This document shows positions 28,627 to 38,625 of a stretch of DNA of 64,000 bases, piece after piece. Position 1 is the first letter of the stretch. Every line of letters begins with the position of its first letter. Both the position numbers and the translations under genes were made by a program. This DNA is from Acinetobacter piscicola (GTDB lineage: Bacteria > Pseudomonadota > Gammaproteobacteria > Pseudomonadales > Moraxellaceae): NCBI RefSeq assembly GCF_002233755.1, contig NZ_KZ268704.1, positions 296,534-360,533 of the forward strand, in the 5' to 3' direction. The notes beneath the pieces are model-generated. The model had not been told where the DNA came from and did no database searches. It saw only the letters and a list, made by a program, of their open reading frames with translations.

Positions 28627-30399
28627 TTATCGTGAAGTCGCTTCTTGCTTCTGCCGTTTAATTTCTTCTTTTTGTGCATGTTCATATTGTTGTAATTTTA
28701 ATAAATTCTCACTTTTATATTCTGCATATCTATCATGTGCATAAAAGCTAAAATTTATCCCTCCCAGCAGCACAACACCAACGACCAAAATCCAAGGATT
28801 AAAATGCAAACGCTTTTGAACTTCAGGCTTAACTTGAGTCTGTTTGCGTTTAGAGTATAAAAACTTCACCTTCATTCGCTGTATGAACTTTTGGAAAGCA
28901 CTTAAGTTCATATTTTTTTCAAGCAATTGCCGTTCAAGCAACCGTTTTTGTCTCTCTACATCATTTACTTTCGACTCAGGTTTATTTTGAATCGATGACA
29001 AAGCATCGACAACTGGAGTGTCTTCAGTAGTTTGTGCTGCTTTAACCTGAATTGGCTGAATAGATTCAGCTATTTCCACATCTTGAACCATTTCAACAGG
29101 TTCTGAAATCTGTTCATTTGAAGCTTGTTTATTGATATCTACAACAGGAACTTCATCAACCACACTTTGTACTGCTTCGACTTGAATTGGCTGTACTGAT
29201 TCAACAAGTATTTCTTCTTGAATCGTTTCAATTGGCTCAAAAATCTGTTCTTTTAAAGCTGATTCACTGATTTCAGTAACTGGAGTATCTTTAACAACGC
29301 TTTGTACTGTTTCGACTTGAATCGGCTGTACAGATTCGACAAGTGCTTCTTCTTGAACCATTTCAACGGGTTCGGAAATCCGTTCATTTGAAACTTGTTC
29401 ATTAATATCTACAACGGAAACTTCATCGACAATACTTTGTACTTCTTCGATTTGAATTGGTTGAATAGATTCAGGTATTTCTACTTCTTGAGCCATTTCA
29501 ACTGGTTCGGAAATCCGTTCATTTAAAACTTGTTCATTAATATCTACAACGGAAACTTCATCGACAACACTTTGTACTGCTTCAATTTGAATCGGTTGAA
29601 TAGATTTAGGTATTTCTACTTCTTGAACCACTTCAACTGGTTCGAGAATCTGTTCATTTAAAACTTGTTCATTAATATCTACAACGGAAACTTCATCGAC
29701 AACACTTTGTACTTCTTCAATTTGAATTGGTTGAATAGATTCAGTTGGTACTTCTTCTTGAGCCATTTCAACTGGTTCGGAAATCTGTTCATTTGAAGCT
29801 TGTTCATTGATATCTACAACAGAAACTTCATCGACGAGACTTTGCCCTTCTTCGATCTGAATCGGTTTAAAAGCCTCAACGAATGCCTCAGTATACAAAT
29901 TACTTTTGATAATTTGTGGCTGAATTGCGACTATTTGAGTTTGAATGGTTTTAGTAGATTGAGTAGCAAATACATTTTTATCGTTTACGGATTCATTCTC
30001 TTCTTCCGCAGATGCAATGACCTGATCTGTTGCGATATTTTCAGGCACGTGTTCACTTTGAAGTGCAATACTATCTGTAGAAATCCGTCTTTTTTTCAAA
30101 ATTTTCCTTGAATTACGAATATTCTCAAATGAACTTTCATCATAAGCATGCTGCGAAGATAATGGTTTATTTTTATCAGCAACATAGTTTTTATGATCTA
30201 AACGTACAATAAATTTAGCTAAAAATTCACCACGTTCTTCAATAACAATGCATTTAACCCGTTCACCAATTTGTGGCAAAATCGAAGTATTGGAAAAATT
30301 TTCTAAATTAAAAATAACTCGTTGATGATCAGCCGCTAACTCTATATAGCCTAAACCTGAACGATCATCAAAAAAGGTTACTATGCCTTTTCGAAACAT
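28627..30399 (-). CDS. Cold-shock-like domain protein with tandem repeats and C-terminal membrane anchor
   Basis: A 590-residue protein of unusual design. Residues 1-70 look like a cold-shock/OB nucleic-acid-binding domain (KGIVTFFDDRSGLGYIELA ... VIFNLENF ... IGERVKCIVIEERGEF). Residues about 178-447 are six acidic 45-residue repeats of the type QPIQIEEVQSVVDEVSVVDI, plus a partial seventh. A basic segment (RLLERQLLEKNM ... MKVKFLYSKRKQTQVK) precedes a membrane span near residue 550 (WILVVGVVLLGGINFSFY) and a charged coiled tail. In cold-shock family membrane proteins the span is normally close to the CSD; the repeat stalk is the oddity. Function unknown; RNA tethering at the membrane is a guess. 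Confidence 0.7.
   Translation of the reverse strand: MFRKGIVTFFDDRSGLGYIELAADHQRVIFNLENFSNTSILPQIGERVKCIVIEERGEFLAKFIVRLDHKNYVADKNKPLSSQHAYDESSFENIRNSRKILKKRRISTDSIALQSEHVPENIATDQVIASAEEENESVNDKNVFATQSTKTIQTQIVAIQPQIIKSNLYTEAFVEAFKPIQIEEGQSLVDEVSVVDINEQASNEQISEPVEMAQEEVPTESIQPIQIEEVQSVVDEVSVVDINEQVLNEQILEPVEVVQEVEIPKSIQPIQIEAVQSVVDEVSVVDINEQVLNERISEPVEMAQEVEIPESIQPIQIEEVQSIVDEVSVVDINEQVSNERISEPVEMVQEEALVESVQPIQVETVQSVVKDTPVTEISESALKEQIFEPIETIQEEILVESVQPIQVEAVQSVVDEVPVVDINKQASNEQISEPVEMVQDVEIAESIQPIQVKAAQTTEDTPVVDALSSIQNKPESKVNDVERQKRLLERQLLEKNMNLSAFQKFIQRMKVKFLYSKRKQTQVKPEVQKRLHFNPWILVVGVVLLGGINFSFYAHDRYAEYKSENLLKLQQYEHAQKEEIKRQKQEATSR
29059..29868 (-). repeat. Six 135-bp coding repeats plus a partial seventh
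   Basis: Each unit encodes 45 residues beginning QPIQ(I/V)E and ending E(S/K)(I/V). Copies 2-4 are the most alike; copy 5 (DTPVTEISESALKEQIFEPI) is the most divergent. The reading frame is preserved throughout, so repeat number can vary by recombination or slippage without breaking the gene. Confidence 0.85.
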
Positions 30400-30426
30400 T
30401 TTTTGTTCTCTTTTAAAAGCTTAAAA

Positions 30427-30450
30427 AAAGGAGACTTTATAGCCTCCTTT
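30427..30450 (-). terminator. Terminator of upp
   Basis: On the minus strand AAAGGAG pairs with CTCCTTT over a ten-base loop, followed by a T run, 15 bp after upp and before the repeat-protein start. Confidence 0.8.
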
Positions 30451-30464
30451 GATCATACTAAATT

Positions 30465-31100
30465 TTAATCTTTTTGCACACTACCAAAAATTTTATCTCC
30501 TGCATCACCAAGACCCGGAACAATATAACCATGTTCATTCAAACCTTGATCTACAGATGCAGTAAAAATCGTCACATCAGGATGCGCCGTTTCAACACGT
30601 TTAATACCTTCTGGCGCAGCAACTAAAACCATTACACGAATGTCTTTACAACCACTGGCTTTAAGCACATCAATTGCAGCAACCAAAGAAGAACCTGTTG
30701 CTAACATTGGGTCTATAATCATCGCAATACGATTTTGAACATCAGGAACTAATTTTTTATAATAGGTACGTGCTTCAAGTGTTTCTTCATCACGTTCTAA
30801 ACCTAATACTGAAACTTTTGCGCTTGGAATTAGGTTTAAAAAACCTTCCAACATACCAATACCTGCACGTAAAATCGGCACGACAGTAATTTTCTTTCCT
30901 GCGATTCTATCTACAGTGACACTACCCGCCCATCCACCAATTTCATGGTCACATACAGGTAAATCTTTCGTTGCTTCATACGTCAAAAGCATGGTTACTT
31001 CTTGAGCAAGTTCACGGAAATTCTTAGTACTAATATCAGCACGACGTAATAAACCTAATTTATGACGAATGAGCGGATGACGAATTTCTTGAATAGACAC
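30465..31100 (-). CDS. upp: Uracil phosphoribosyltransferase
   Basis: A 211-residue cytosolic enzyme that converts uracil and PRPP to UMP in pyrimidine salvage. Diagnostic parts are [20 protein letters not shown] at the start, [16 protein letters not shown], the PRPP loop [20 protein letters not shown] and the C-terminal uracil-binding [20 protein letters not shown]. Length is standard for the family. The gene is single, between the nuo operon terminator and its own terminator. Confidence 0.97.
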   Translation of the reverse strand: MSIQEIRHPLIRHKLGLLRRADISTKNFRELAQEVTMLLTYEATKDLPVCDHEIGGWAGSVTVDRIAGKKITVVPILRAGIGMLEGFLNLIPSAKVSVLGLERDEETLEARTYYKKLVPDVQNRIAMIIDPMLATGSSLVAAIDVLKASGCKDIRVMVLVAAPEGIKRVETAHPDVTIFTASVDQGLNEHGYIVPGLGDAGDKIFGSVQKD

Positions 31101-31167
31101 GGGAGTACACCTAAAAAGATAAAAGTAAATTTGTACTATTATAAATGTTTTTTATATAAGAAATAAG

Positions 31168-31198
31168 AAAAGCCCTCAACGAATGAAGGCTTTTTTTT
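31168..31198 (-). terminator. Terminator of the nuo operon
   Basis: AAAAGCC ... GGCTTTTTTTT, read on the minus strand as a hairpin after nuoN. The A tract gives a T run on the plus strand too, so it may be bidirectional. Confidence 0.7.
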
Positions 31199-31222
31199 GT
31201 TAACAATAATCGTTTTTTCAGA

Positions 31223-32719
31223 TTAGTGCTGTTGACTCATCAAAAAATGTATCGGAGATAAAATTTCTGATTTCAATGCAAAGTTAATAATTGGATCTGG
31301 GTAAATACCGATTAACAATACTAATGCTGCAGCACCTAGTACCATTAAACCACCCACTTTTTGTCCCCAATGATCAACAGCGTCAATACGTGGATTGTCA
31401 GGTGGTGTCATATACATCACAACCATAACACGTAAGTAGTAATACAAACCGATACCACTACCGACTACAATCATTGCAGCCAAGAACCAATGCTGTGTCG
31501 TTACAGCGGCCATAACCACCATAAACTTACCAATGAAGCCTGCTGTTAACGGAATACCAGCCAAAGACAACATCATTACAGTTAATGTTGCTGTCAGTAC
31601 TGGACGACGCCAGAACAGACCACGGTAATCCGCAAGTGATTCTGCTTCATCAACATTGTTATATGGACTAGACATTAGAGCAACAGCGCCAAATGCACCA
31701 ATCGTGGTTAATGTATAGGTCACCACATAAACACTTACACTACCTAAGCTTGCATAGGTCATGCTCACCAATGCGATCAACAAATAACCAAAGTGCGCAA
31801 TCGATGAATAACCCAAAATACGTTTCAAGTTGACTTGACGTACAGCAAGCAAGTTACCAACGATAATTGAAAGTACCGCAATCACAGTAATGATCGTCAC
31901 AATTGATGGAATAAGAATCGCACCTGAAGTCAGGATAAAACGAACCATTAAACCAATCGTTGCTACTTTAGCGACTGTCGCAAGGAAAGTTGCAATTGGA
32001 GCAGGTGCACCTTGGTAAACGTCTGGCGTCCATTTATGAAATGGTGCAAGAGAAAGTTTAAAACCAATTGCAAAAATAATTAAACCTAGACCTAATACAA
32101 CCATTGGTTGTTTGATGACTTCAAACAACGTTTGGAAAGACTCGTAAAATGCCAATGAACCCGTATAAGCATATAAATAAGCCATACCCATCAACAACAT
32201 CGCAGAAGCAGTCGCTGAAAGTACTAAATACTTAACACCGGCTTCTAATGATTTTTTACGTTGATGTGTATATGCCAATAAACCATAAACAGGAATAGAC
32301 ATTAACTCTAAGCTAATAAAGAACGACGCATAATGTGAACTTGTTACCATTAACATTGCCCCTGCAACAGAGATCAACATCAAGATATACAGCTCTTCAC
32401 GATTATCTTTATACGTTTCAATATAAGCGTGAGACAGCGTACAACAAGCCAGTGCAGCAATAATAATGATTAATTGATAAAGCAATGTAAATGGATCAAC
32501 CATAAACATATTCATCACATTTGATGGTGCATAAGCACCGCCAAACATCATGAATAAAATATCAATCGCTGCAAGGTTTAAACCTACAACCGAAGCTGTC
32601 GCAATCAAATTATGATTACGTTTAATCGCAGTTAAGATCATCACAACAACCGCAGCTAACGCTACGATCATGACAGGAGCCAAAGGCATGAGATCCGAAA
32701 ATGACATTGTGAAGTTCAT
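31223..32719 (-). CDS. nuoN: NADH-quinone oxidoreductase subunit N
   Basis: A 498-residue, about 14-span antiporter-like subunit in the proton-pumping membrane arm of complex I. Family features include ILGYSSIAHFGYLLIALVSM, with the broken helix pattern, and the conserved Lys/Glu-containing helices (ELMSIPVYGLLAY, LSLAPFHKWTPDVYQGAPAP). It is the last gene of the operon, two bases after nuoM, and is followed by a terminator. Length matches the family. Confidence 0.97.
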   Translation of the reverse strand: MNFTMSFSDLMPLAPVMIVALAAVVVMILTAIKRNHNLIATASVVGLNLAAIDILFMMFGGAYAPSNVMNMFMVDPFTLLYQLIIIIAALACCTLSHAYIETYKDNREELYILMLISVAGAMLMVTSSHYASFFISLELMSIPVYGLLAYTHQRKKSLEAGVKYLVLSATASAMLLMGMAYLYAYTGSLAFYESFQTLFEVIKQPMVVLGLGLIIFAIGFKLSLAPFHKWTPDVYQGAPAPIATFLATVAKVATIGLMVRFILTSGAILIPSIVTIITVIAVLSIIVGNLLAVRQVNLKRILGYSSIAHFGYLLIALVSMTYASLGSVSVYVVTYTLTTIGAFGAVALMSSPYNNVDEAESLADYRGLFWRRPVLTATLTVMMLSLAGIPLTAGFIGKFMVVMAAVTTQHWFLAAMIVVGSGIGLYYYLRVMVVMYMTPPDNPRIDAVDHWGQKVGGLMVLGAAALVLLIGIYPDPIINFALKSEILSPIHFLMSQQH

Positions 32720-32721
32720 GA

Positions 32722-34332
32722 CTATTGGATCTCCACATTTTGTTGTGAAACGATTTGTTGAGTCGCATCGACAACGTCTTGAACCGGAATATAGCTATTT
32801 GCTAACCATGACATACTTGAACTTGAAATATCCAAGAATGTTTGAGGATAGATACCTAACCAGACTAAGCCGACCGCACAGATTAATAAAATTACAGTTT
32901 CACGTGTATTTAAATCTTTTAATGGGCTTTCATAATGCTGTTTCTGTTCTTCATTTGGCGTACCAAATAAAGCTTTATGGATCAAAATAAGACCATACAG
33001 ACCCGCAAATACTAAGCTGATTGCAGCAAGAATAGTAAATATTGGGAACTTCGCAAATGAACCCATAAGAATCATGAATTCACCAATAAAGTTACCTAAG
33101 CCTGGAATACCAACAAGCGCACATACAAAGAACATTAAGAAGAACGGTAAATACTGGAATTGACCACGAATACCACCCATCAAACGTAAATCACGTGTAT
33201 GTAAACGCTCATACACTTGACCACACATAATGAACAATGCAGCAGATGATAAACCATGCGCTAACATCATGATCATTAAGCCTTGGAATGTCAGAATATT
33301 ACCTGCGTATAACGCAAGTAAAACAAAGCCCATATGAGAAATTGATGTGTACGCAAGTAAGCGCTTCATATCTGTTTGTTGGAAAGCACACCAAGCGCCG
33401 TAGAAAATACCAATCAAACCTAAAATGATTGCAATATCTGCAAACTGTGCAGAAGCTGCCGGGAAGAACGGCATAACAAAACGTAATAAACCGTAAGCAG
33501 CCGTTTTAATCAAAATACCTGCCAAGTCTACAGAACCCGCTGTAGGTGCTTGAGCATGCGCATCTGGTAACCAACCATGTAAAGGGAAAACTGGAAGTTT
33601 TACCGCAAAACCGATAAAGAAACAGATCATTAATCCATAAGCAACATGTGGCGCTTGAGCATCAAGTGTATTCGCAACTGCAAGTAAGTAGTTATAATCG
33701 AAACCAATCATACCTGTCATCATGTAACCATAGACCACTAAGCCTAGGATACCGATCAGCATGATTAAACCAGCAACTTGAGTATAAAGGAAGAACTTGG
33801 TTGCAGCGTAAACACGTGATTTACCATCTGCACCGCTGTGCCCCCAAAGTGCGATTAAGAAATAGATTGGAACAAGCATCATCTCCCAGAAGAAGAAGAA
33901 CAAGAACAAATCAATCGCAAGGAAAACGCCAATAACCCCACCCAAAGACCATAAAAGGTTTAAATGGAAGAAGCCAACGTTCTTTTGAATTTCACCCCAT
34001 GAACAACCTACTGCAAGTACACCCAGTAAAGCAGTCAAGCCAACCATCAACAGTGAAAGACCATCTACAGCAAGATGAATGTTAATACCCAGTGTTTTAA
34101 TCCAAGGTAAATAAAACTCTGCCGCCCAAGTCGGTGTTTTTGCACCTAACTCATAGCTAAATCCACCTTGTTTCCATAATACAATGGTCAGAACCAAAGT
34201 CAGGAGCATTCCGGCTAAGGCAATATAACGAGGCAAATGTTGATCAAGTTTATCAACTAACCAGCAAATGAAACCTGCAATAAAAGGTACAAGAATCAGT
34301 GCGGGTAAGATCCAATTGTTTGTAATTTCCAT
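32722..34332 (-). CDS. nuoM: NADH-quinone oxidoreductase subunit M
   Basis: A 536-residue antiporter-like membrane subunit of complex I. Recognisable segments are FFFFFWEMMLVPIYFLIALW (with the key Glu), LPVFPLHGWLPDAHAQAPTA (key Lys and His region) and LAYTSISHMGFVLLALYAGN. It lies between nuoL and nuoN with one- or two-base gaps, so translation is likely coupled. The C-terminus is somewhat extended (PVQDVVDATQQIVSQQNVEI). No anomaly in motifs. Confidence 0.97.
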   Translation of the reverse strand: MEITNNWILPALILVPFIAGFICWLVDKLDQHLPRYIALAGMLLTLVLTIVLWKQGGFSYELGAKTPTWAAEFYLPWIKTLGINIHLAVDGLSLLMVGLTALLGVLAVGCSWGEIQKNVGFFHLNLLWSLGGVIGVFLAIDLFLFFFFWEMMLVPIYFLIALWGHSGADGKSRVYAATKFFLYTQVAGLIMLIGILGLVVYGYMMTGMIGFDYNYLLAVANTLDAQAPHVAYGLMICFFIGFAVKLPVFPLHGWLPDAHAQAPTAGSVDLAGILIKTAAYGLLRFVMPFFPAASAQFADIAIILGLIGIFYGAWCAFQQTDMKRLLAYTSISHMGFVLLALYAGNILTFQGLMIMMLAHGLSSAALFIMCGQVYERLHTRDLRLMGGIRGQFQYLPFFLMFFVCALVGIPGLGNFIGEFMILMGSFAKFPIFTILAAISLVFAGLYGLILIHKALFGTPNEEQKQHYESPLKDLNTRETVILLICAVGLVWLGIYPQTFLDISSSSMSWLANSYIPVQDVVDATQQIVSQQNVEIQ

Positions 34333-34333
34333 C

Positions 34334-36226
34334 TTATTTCCCCACTACCTGAATCACGATCAAGATCATCAACAACACCACTACACCGAGTGACATACTT
34401 GATGCATATTCACGTAATGAACCTGTCTGACGGGTACTTGTAAATTTATTGCCACCTTTCACGATCGCAGGTAATACCAGCCATAGTCCATCAATAGGAT
34501 CACGACCAAGAATTTTTGCAATCAACAAGTAAGGTTGAACAAATACAAGGTTGTATAACGAATCAAAACCAAATGCATTACGGCAAATACTCACAAGACC
34601 AGCGCCAAAAGAAGTTTCAGCAAAGCCTTTCACTGCTTTATATGCAAATGCAAATAGGACAACACCAACAACCAAACCAGCCAATGCGATACCAACTGCT
34701 GTATGTTCAGCAGAATGCATACCATGCACCAACTCTTCTGTTGGAATATTGAAAACTGGAATATTTGCAGCTGTTAATGCTTTTTCTACAGGTGCTTTTA
34801 GGAAATAAGCCAAACCTGTTGAAAGCACAGCCAAAATACCCAATGGAGCCCAGTAAGTTGCACCTTTGATTTCGTGATACGGCGTGTTTTCTTTACCAAA
34901 GAATACGATCCAAATTAAACGGAATGTATAAATCGAAGTTAAGAACGCACCTGCTACACCAACCCAGTACAACCAGCCATACATCGCTACAGATTGACCT
35001 TGAACCCAAACGGCACCAAGAATCGCATCTTTAGAAAAGAAGCCGATGGTAATAAATGGAATTGCGGCTAATGCACCACCACCAATCGCAAAACATGCAA
35101 ATAAGAATTTATTCTTATAGAACAAGCCGCCCATTTTGAAAATGTTTTGTTCGTGATGGAAAGCCAAGATCACAGCACCAGAAGACAAGAATAATAATGC
35201 CTTAAAGAATGCGTGAGAAAGCATATGGAATAAACCTGCTTGGTACGCTTCAGCACCTACAGCCATAAACATATAACCTAACTGACTCATTGTAGAGTAA
35301 GCAAGAATACGTTTGATGTCGGTTTGAACCAATGCAGCAAAACCAGCAACGAGTAACGTTACCGCACCTGTAATCGAGATGAACTGCATGACTTCTGGTG
35401 TCATTTCAAACACAGAGAACATACGGCAGCACAAGTAAACACCTGCAGTTACCATTGTCGCAGCATGGATCAATGCTGATACTGGTGTAGGACCAGCCAT
35501 CGCATCTGCCAACCATGTTTGTAATGGAATTTGTGCAGATTTACCAGCAGCACCCAAGAACAACATCAGTGAAGTCCAAAGTGCAAGATTATGGTCAAGT
35601 GCTAAAACTTGTGATGCATTTGCAACAATCGTTCCGATGTGCAAAGTACCAAATTGCTGATAAAGCAAGAACAGTGCGATCAGTAAAAATACGTCACCAA
35701 CACGTGTTACTGTAAATGCTTTGATTGCAGCAAAACCATTTGCAGGGTTTTGGTAGTAATAACCAATTAATAGGTAAGAACATAGACCTACACCTTCCCA
35801 ACCTAAGAATAACAACGCTAAGTTGTCACCCAATACAAGCACTAACATGCTTGCAACGAACAGGTTGAAATAAGAGAAGAAGCGCGCAAAGTCTTCTTCG
35901 CCACGCATATACCATGTTGCAAAGATGTGAATAAGGAAACCTACACCAGTAACCATGCCCATCATCAGTAATGATAAGCCGTCTAAATGTAAATTAATGC
36001 CTGGAGCAAAACCGCCAACATTGAACCATGTCCAAAGATGTTGTGTTTGTGCAACAGAACCATGATTCACAAAATCCATACCAGCAATTAAAGCGAATAA
36101 TGCAGAAAGTCCAACTGAACCTGCACCAATGATTGCTGCTACATTTTCAGGAAGTTTATTACGCCCTGCCGCTAAAAGGATAAAACCAATGAGCGGAAAT
36201 AAAATCGTTAAATATAAATAACTCAT
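34334..36226 (-). CDS. nuoL: NADH-quinone oxidoreductase subunit L
   Basis: A 630-residue subunit at the distal end of the complex I membrane arm; it has the antiporter fold plus the long lateral helix at its C-terminus. Key sequences are [60 protein letters not shown] and [20 protein letters not shown]. Its start overlaps the nuoK stop by four bases (ATGA-type), indicating translational coupling. Confidence 0.97.
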   Translation of the reverse strand: MSYLYLTILFPLIGFILLAAGRNKLPENVAAIIGAGSVGLSALFALIAGMDFVNHGSVAQTQHLWTWFNVGGFAPGINLHLDGLSLLMMGMVTGVGFLIHIFATWYMRGEEDFARFFSYFNLFVASMLVLVLGDNLALLFLGWEGVGLCSYLLIGYYYQNPANGFAAIKAFTVTRVGDVFLLIALFLLYQQFGTLHIGTIVANASQVLALDHNLALWTSLMLFLGAAGKSAQIPLQTWLADAMAGPTPVSALIHAATMVTAGVYLCCRMFSVFEMTPEVMQFISITGAVTLLVAGFAALVQTDIKRILAYSTMSQLGYMFMAVGAEAYQAGLFHMLSHAFFKALLFLSSGAVILAFHHEQNIFKMGGLFYKNKFLFACFAIGGGALAAIPFITIGFFSKDAILGAVWVQGQSVAMYGWLYWVGVAGAFLTSIYTFRLIWIVFFGKENTPYHEIKGATYWAPLGILAVLSTGLAYFLKAPVEKALTAANIPVFNIPTEELVHGMHSAEHTAVGIALAGLVVGVVLFAFAYKAVKGFAETSFGAGLVSICRNAFGFDSLYNLVFVQPYLLIAKILGRDPIDGLWLVLPAIVKGGNKFTSTRQTGSLREYASSMSLGVVVLLMILIVIQVVGK

Positions 36227-36531
36227 CCGCGCATCTCACTAGCAGCATCTATATCCAAGTGATGGAAGCGATGATAGAACTGAAGGACGAGCGCAAGACC
36301 AATACACGCTTCAGCAGCTGCAAGGGTCAAAATCAAGATAAACATAATTTGTCCATCTGGTTGTGCCCATGCGCTACCCGCCACAACAAATGCAAGCGCC
36401 GCTGCATTCATCATGACTTCAAGACTCATTAACATGAATAAAAAGTTGCGACGTACCATCACACCGTAAAAACCCAGTGCGAAAAGGATAGATGCAACGA
36501 TCAAACCATGTTCTAAAGGAATATTGCCCAT
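36223..36531 (-). CDS. nuoK: NADH-quinone oxidoreductase subunit K
   Basis: A 102-residue, three-span membrane subunit of complex I. It contains the two conserved Glu residues in membrane helices ([15 protein letters not shown] and [20 protein letters not shown]) needed for proton translocation in studied homologues. It overlaps nuoL by four bases and nuoJ by one base (TAATG-type junction). Confidence 0.97.
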   Translation of the reverse strand: MGNIPLEHGLIVASILFALGFYGVMVRRNFLFMLMSLEVMMNAAALAFVVAGSAWAQPDGQIMFILILTLAAAEACIGLALVLQFYHRFHHLDIDAASEMRG

Positions 36532-37052
36532 TATTCTTTATCCCCTTCTGCACTAGATTCGCGCTTTCCTAAATGGAATGCCGCAACGAGTGCTGCAAGC
36601 AATAACATTGCCGCAACTTCAACCAATAATAAGTATTGTGTAAAGAGTGCTTGACCAACTGCTTTAGGACCAATCACTTGAGTTCCAATAACGGCACCCG
36701 AAGTCGTGTAATCCGAACCTAGACTCCATACTAAGCATAAGCCTAATAAAAAGCACATCAGCGCAGGATAAGCCCATGCATCTGAGGTCAACCACTTACG
36801 TTCTTGATCAACTGTATGTTGACCAAGATTCAACATCATCACGACAAATACGAACAAAACCATGATCGCACCTGCATAAACGATAATTTCTAATGCTGCT
36901 GCAAATGGCGCACCAATAGTCAAGAAAATGCCTGCAACTGCAAGTAGTGATACGATCAAACTTAACAATGCATGTACTGGATTCGCATTAGTCACAACAC
37001 GAACCGTAGAAACGATGGCCACGAGAGCCATTAAATAAAATGGCCACATCAT
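36531..37052 (-). CDS. nuoJ: NADH-quinone oxidoreductase subunit J
   Basis: A 173-residue, five-span subunit of the complex I membrane arm. The conserved third helix is [20 protein letters not shown], ending in the LNLG turn that takes part in coupling. The C-terminal tail is charged ([14 protein letters not shown]). The gene overlaps nuoI by four bases and nuoK by one. Confidence 0.96.
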   Translation of the reverse strand: MMWPFYLMALVAIVSTVRVVTNANPVHALLSLIVSLLAVAGIFLTIGAPFAAALEIIVYAGAIMVLFVFVVMMLNLGQHTVDQERKWLTSDAWAYPALMCFLLGLCLVWSLGSDYTTSGAVIGTQVIGPKAVGQALFTQYLLLVEVAAMLLLAALVAAFHLGKRESSAEGDKE

Positions 37053-37591
37053 GGTAATAAGCTCCGTACATCAACAGGTGCGCTTTCACGTTGCGCTTGA
37101 CCTTTCTCTTTACCGTCAATTGTCATACCCGTTACACGATAGAAGTTGTAATCTGGGTATTTACCTGGACCTGAAATGAGCAGATTTTCTTTCTCATAAA
37201 CAAGGTCTTGACGTACATATTCACCAAGTTCGAAATCTGGTGTTAACTGAATCGCAGTTGTAGGACACGCTTCTTCACACATACCGCAGAAAATGCAACG
37301 TGAAAAGTTAATACGGAAAAATTCTGGATACCAACGTCCATCTTCTTTTTCCGCTTTTTGCAATGAAATACAACCGACTGGACAAGCAACCGCACATAAG
37401 TTACATGCAACACAACGCTCTTCGCCATCAGGATCACGCGTTAACACAATACGACCACGGTAACGTGGAGGTACGATTTGTTCGGCTGGTACTTCAGGAT
37501 ATAAAATCGTGTCACGTTTACGTGTAACATGGCTAAATACCATCCACAACGAACGAACAATTGACCCGACTCCAGCTAGAATTTTATACAT
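37049..37591 (-). CDS. nuoI: NADH-quinone oxidoreductase subunit I (two 4Fe-4S)
   Basis: A 180-residue peripheral subunit carrying clusters N6a and N6b. Both ferredoxin motifs are intact: [12 protein letters not shown] and [12 protein letters not shown]. An N-terminal amphipathic region (about residues 1-35) docks on the membrane arm. Electrons pass from here to NuoB and quinone. It follows nuoH by 18 bp and overlaps nuoJ by four bases. Confidence 0.98.
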   Translation of the reverse strand: MYKILAGVGSIVRSLWMVFSHVTRKRDTILYPEVPAEQIVPPRYRGRIVLTRDPDGEERCVACNLCAVACPVGCISLQKAEKEDGRWYPEFFRINFSRCIFCGMCEEACPTTAIQLTPDFELGEYVRQDLVYEKENLLISGPGKYPDYNFYRVTGMTIDGKEKGQAQRESAPVDVRSLLP

Positions 37592-37609
37592 TTTGTACTC
37601 CCTGCTGTC

Positions 37610-38623
37610 CTAGGCTTGATTCATCAGAATCACAGCACCAGTCACCAAAAGGTTAACCAACGCCAGTGGTAAACATACTTTCCATCCGAAGTTCATGACT
37701 TGGTCATAACGAGGACGCATTAACGAACCACGTGCCAAGACAAACATCATTACAAAGAATGCTGTTTTAGCAATGAACCAGAACGCATCTGGAATGAATG
37801 GAATATTTAAATTGAACGGCGCTAACCAACCACCGAAGAATAAAGTCACGATGAGTGCTGAAATTAGGATAACGTTGACATATTCCGCAACGAAGAACAT
37901 CCCCCATTTCATACCGCCGTATTCTACGTGGTAACCTTCAGCCAATTCTTGTTCTGCTTCTGGTTGGTCAAATGGATGACGGTGAGTTACCGCAACCCCT
38001 GCGACCACAAAAATCATGAAGCCAATAAACTGAGGAATAACAAACCATACATCACGTTGAGCTTCTACGATGTCACGAAGGTTAAATGAACCTGCAATCG
38101 CAACGACACCCATCAATGAAATCCCTAAAAAGACTTCATAAGAGATCGTTTGAGCCGCTGAACGTAAACCACCAAGTAATGCATATTTGTTGTTTGAAGC
38201 CCAACCACCAAATAACACCGCATACACTGCGATACCTGCCATTGCCATAAAGAACAATAGACCGATACTCATGTCCGCAACACCTAAATAAGGTGAAACA
38301 GGAATAACCATGAACGAAAGTACCGCAGTTGCCATTGCAACTGCTGGTGCTAAACGGAACGTCAGTTTATCAACGAATTTTGGTGTCCAGTCTTCTTTAA
38401 ACATGATTTTAAGCATGTCAGCAACGATCTGGAACATACCGCCAGGACCAACACGGTTTGGACCGTAACGGTCTTGCCATAAACCAAGCAAGCGACGTTC
38501 AACAAATGACATCAATGCAGCAAGTAAAACCACGACCAACAAGATCACGATAGCTTGAATCACTGAATATGCGATTGGCCAATCCTGAGCCCATGTTGGT
38601 AGAGCGCGTAAAGTTTCATTCAT
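37610..38623 (-). CDS. nuoH: NADH-quinone oxidoreductase subunit H
   Basis: A 337-residue, about eight-span subunit that forms much of the quinone-binding chamber. Hallmarks are [20 protein letters not shown] (cytosolic loop 1), [20 protein letters not shown] and [20 protein letters not shown] with the acidic cluster of loop 3. Length matches homologues. It starts two bases after nuoG. Confidence 0.98.
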   Translation of the reverse strand: MNETLRALPTWAQDWPIAYSVIQAIVILLVVVLLAALMSFVERRLLGLWQDRYGPNRVGPGGMFQIVADMLKIMFKEDWTPKFVDKLTFRLAPAVAMATAVLSFMVIPVSPYLGVADMSIGLLFFMAMAGIAVYAVLFGGWASNNKYALLGGLRSAAQTISYEVFLGISLMGVVAIAGSFNLRDIVEAQRDVWFVIPQFIGFMIFVVAGVAVTHRHPFDQPEAEQELAEGYHVEYGGMKWGMFFVAEYVNVILISALIVTLFFGGWLAPFNLNIPFIPDAFWFIAKTAFFVMMFVLARGSLMRPRYDQVMNFGWKVCLPLALVNLLVTGAVILMNQA

Positions 38624-38625
38624 GA

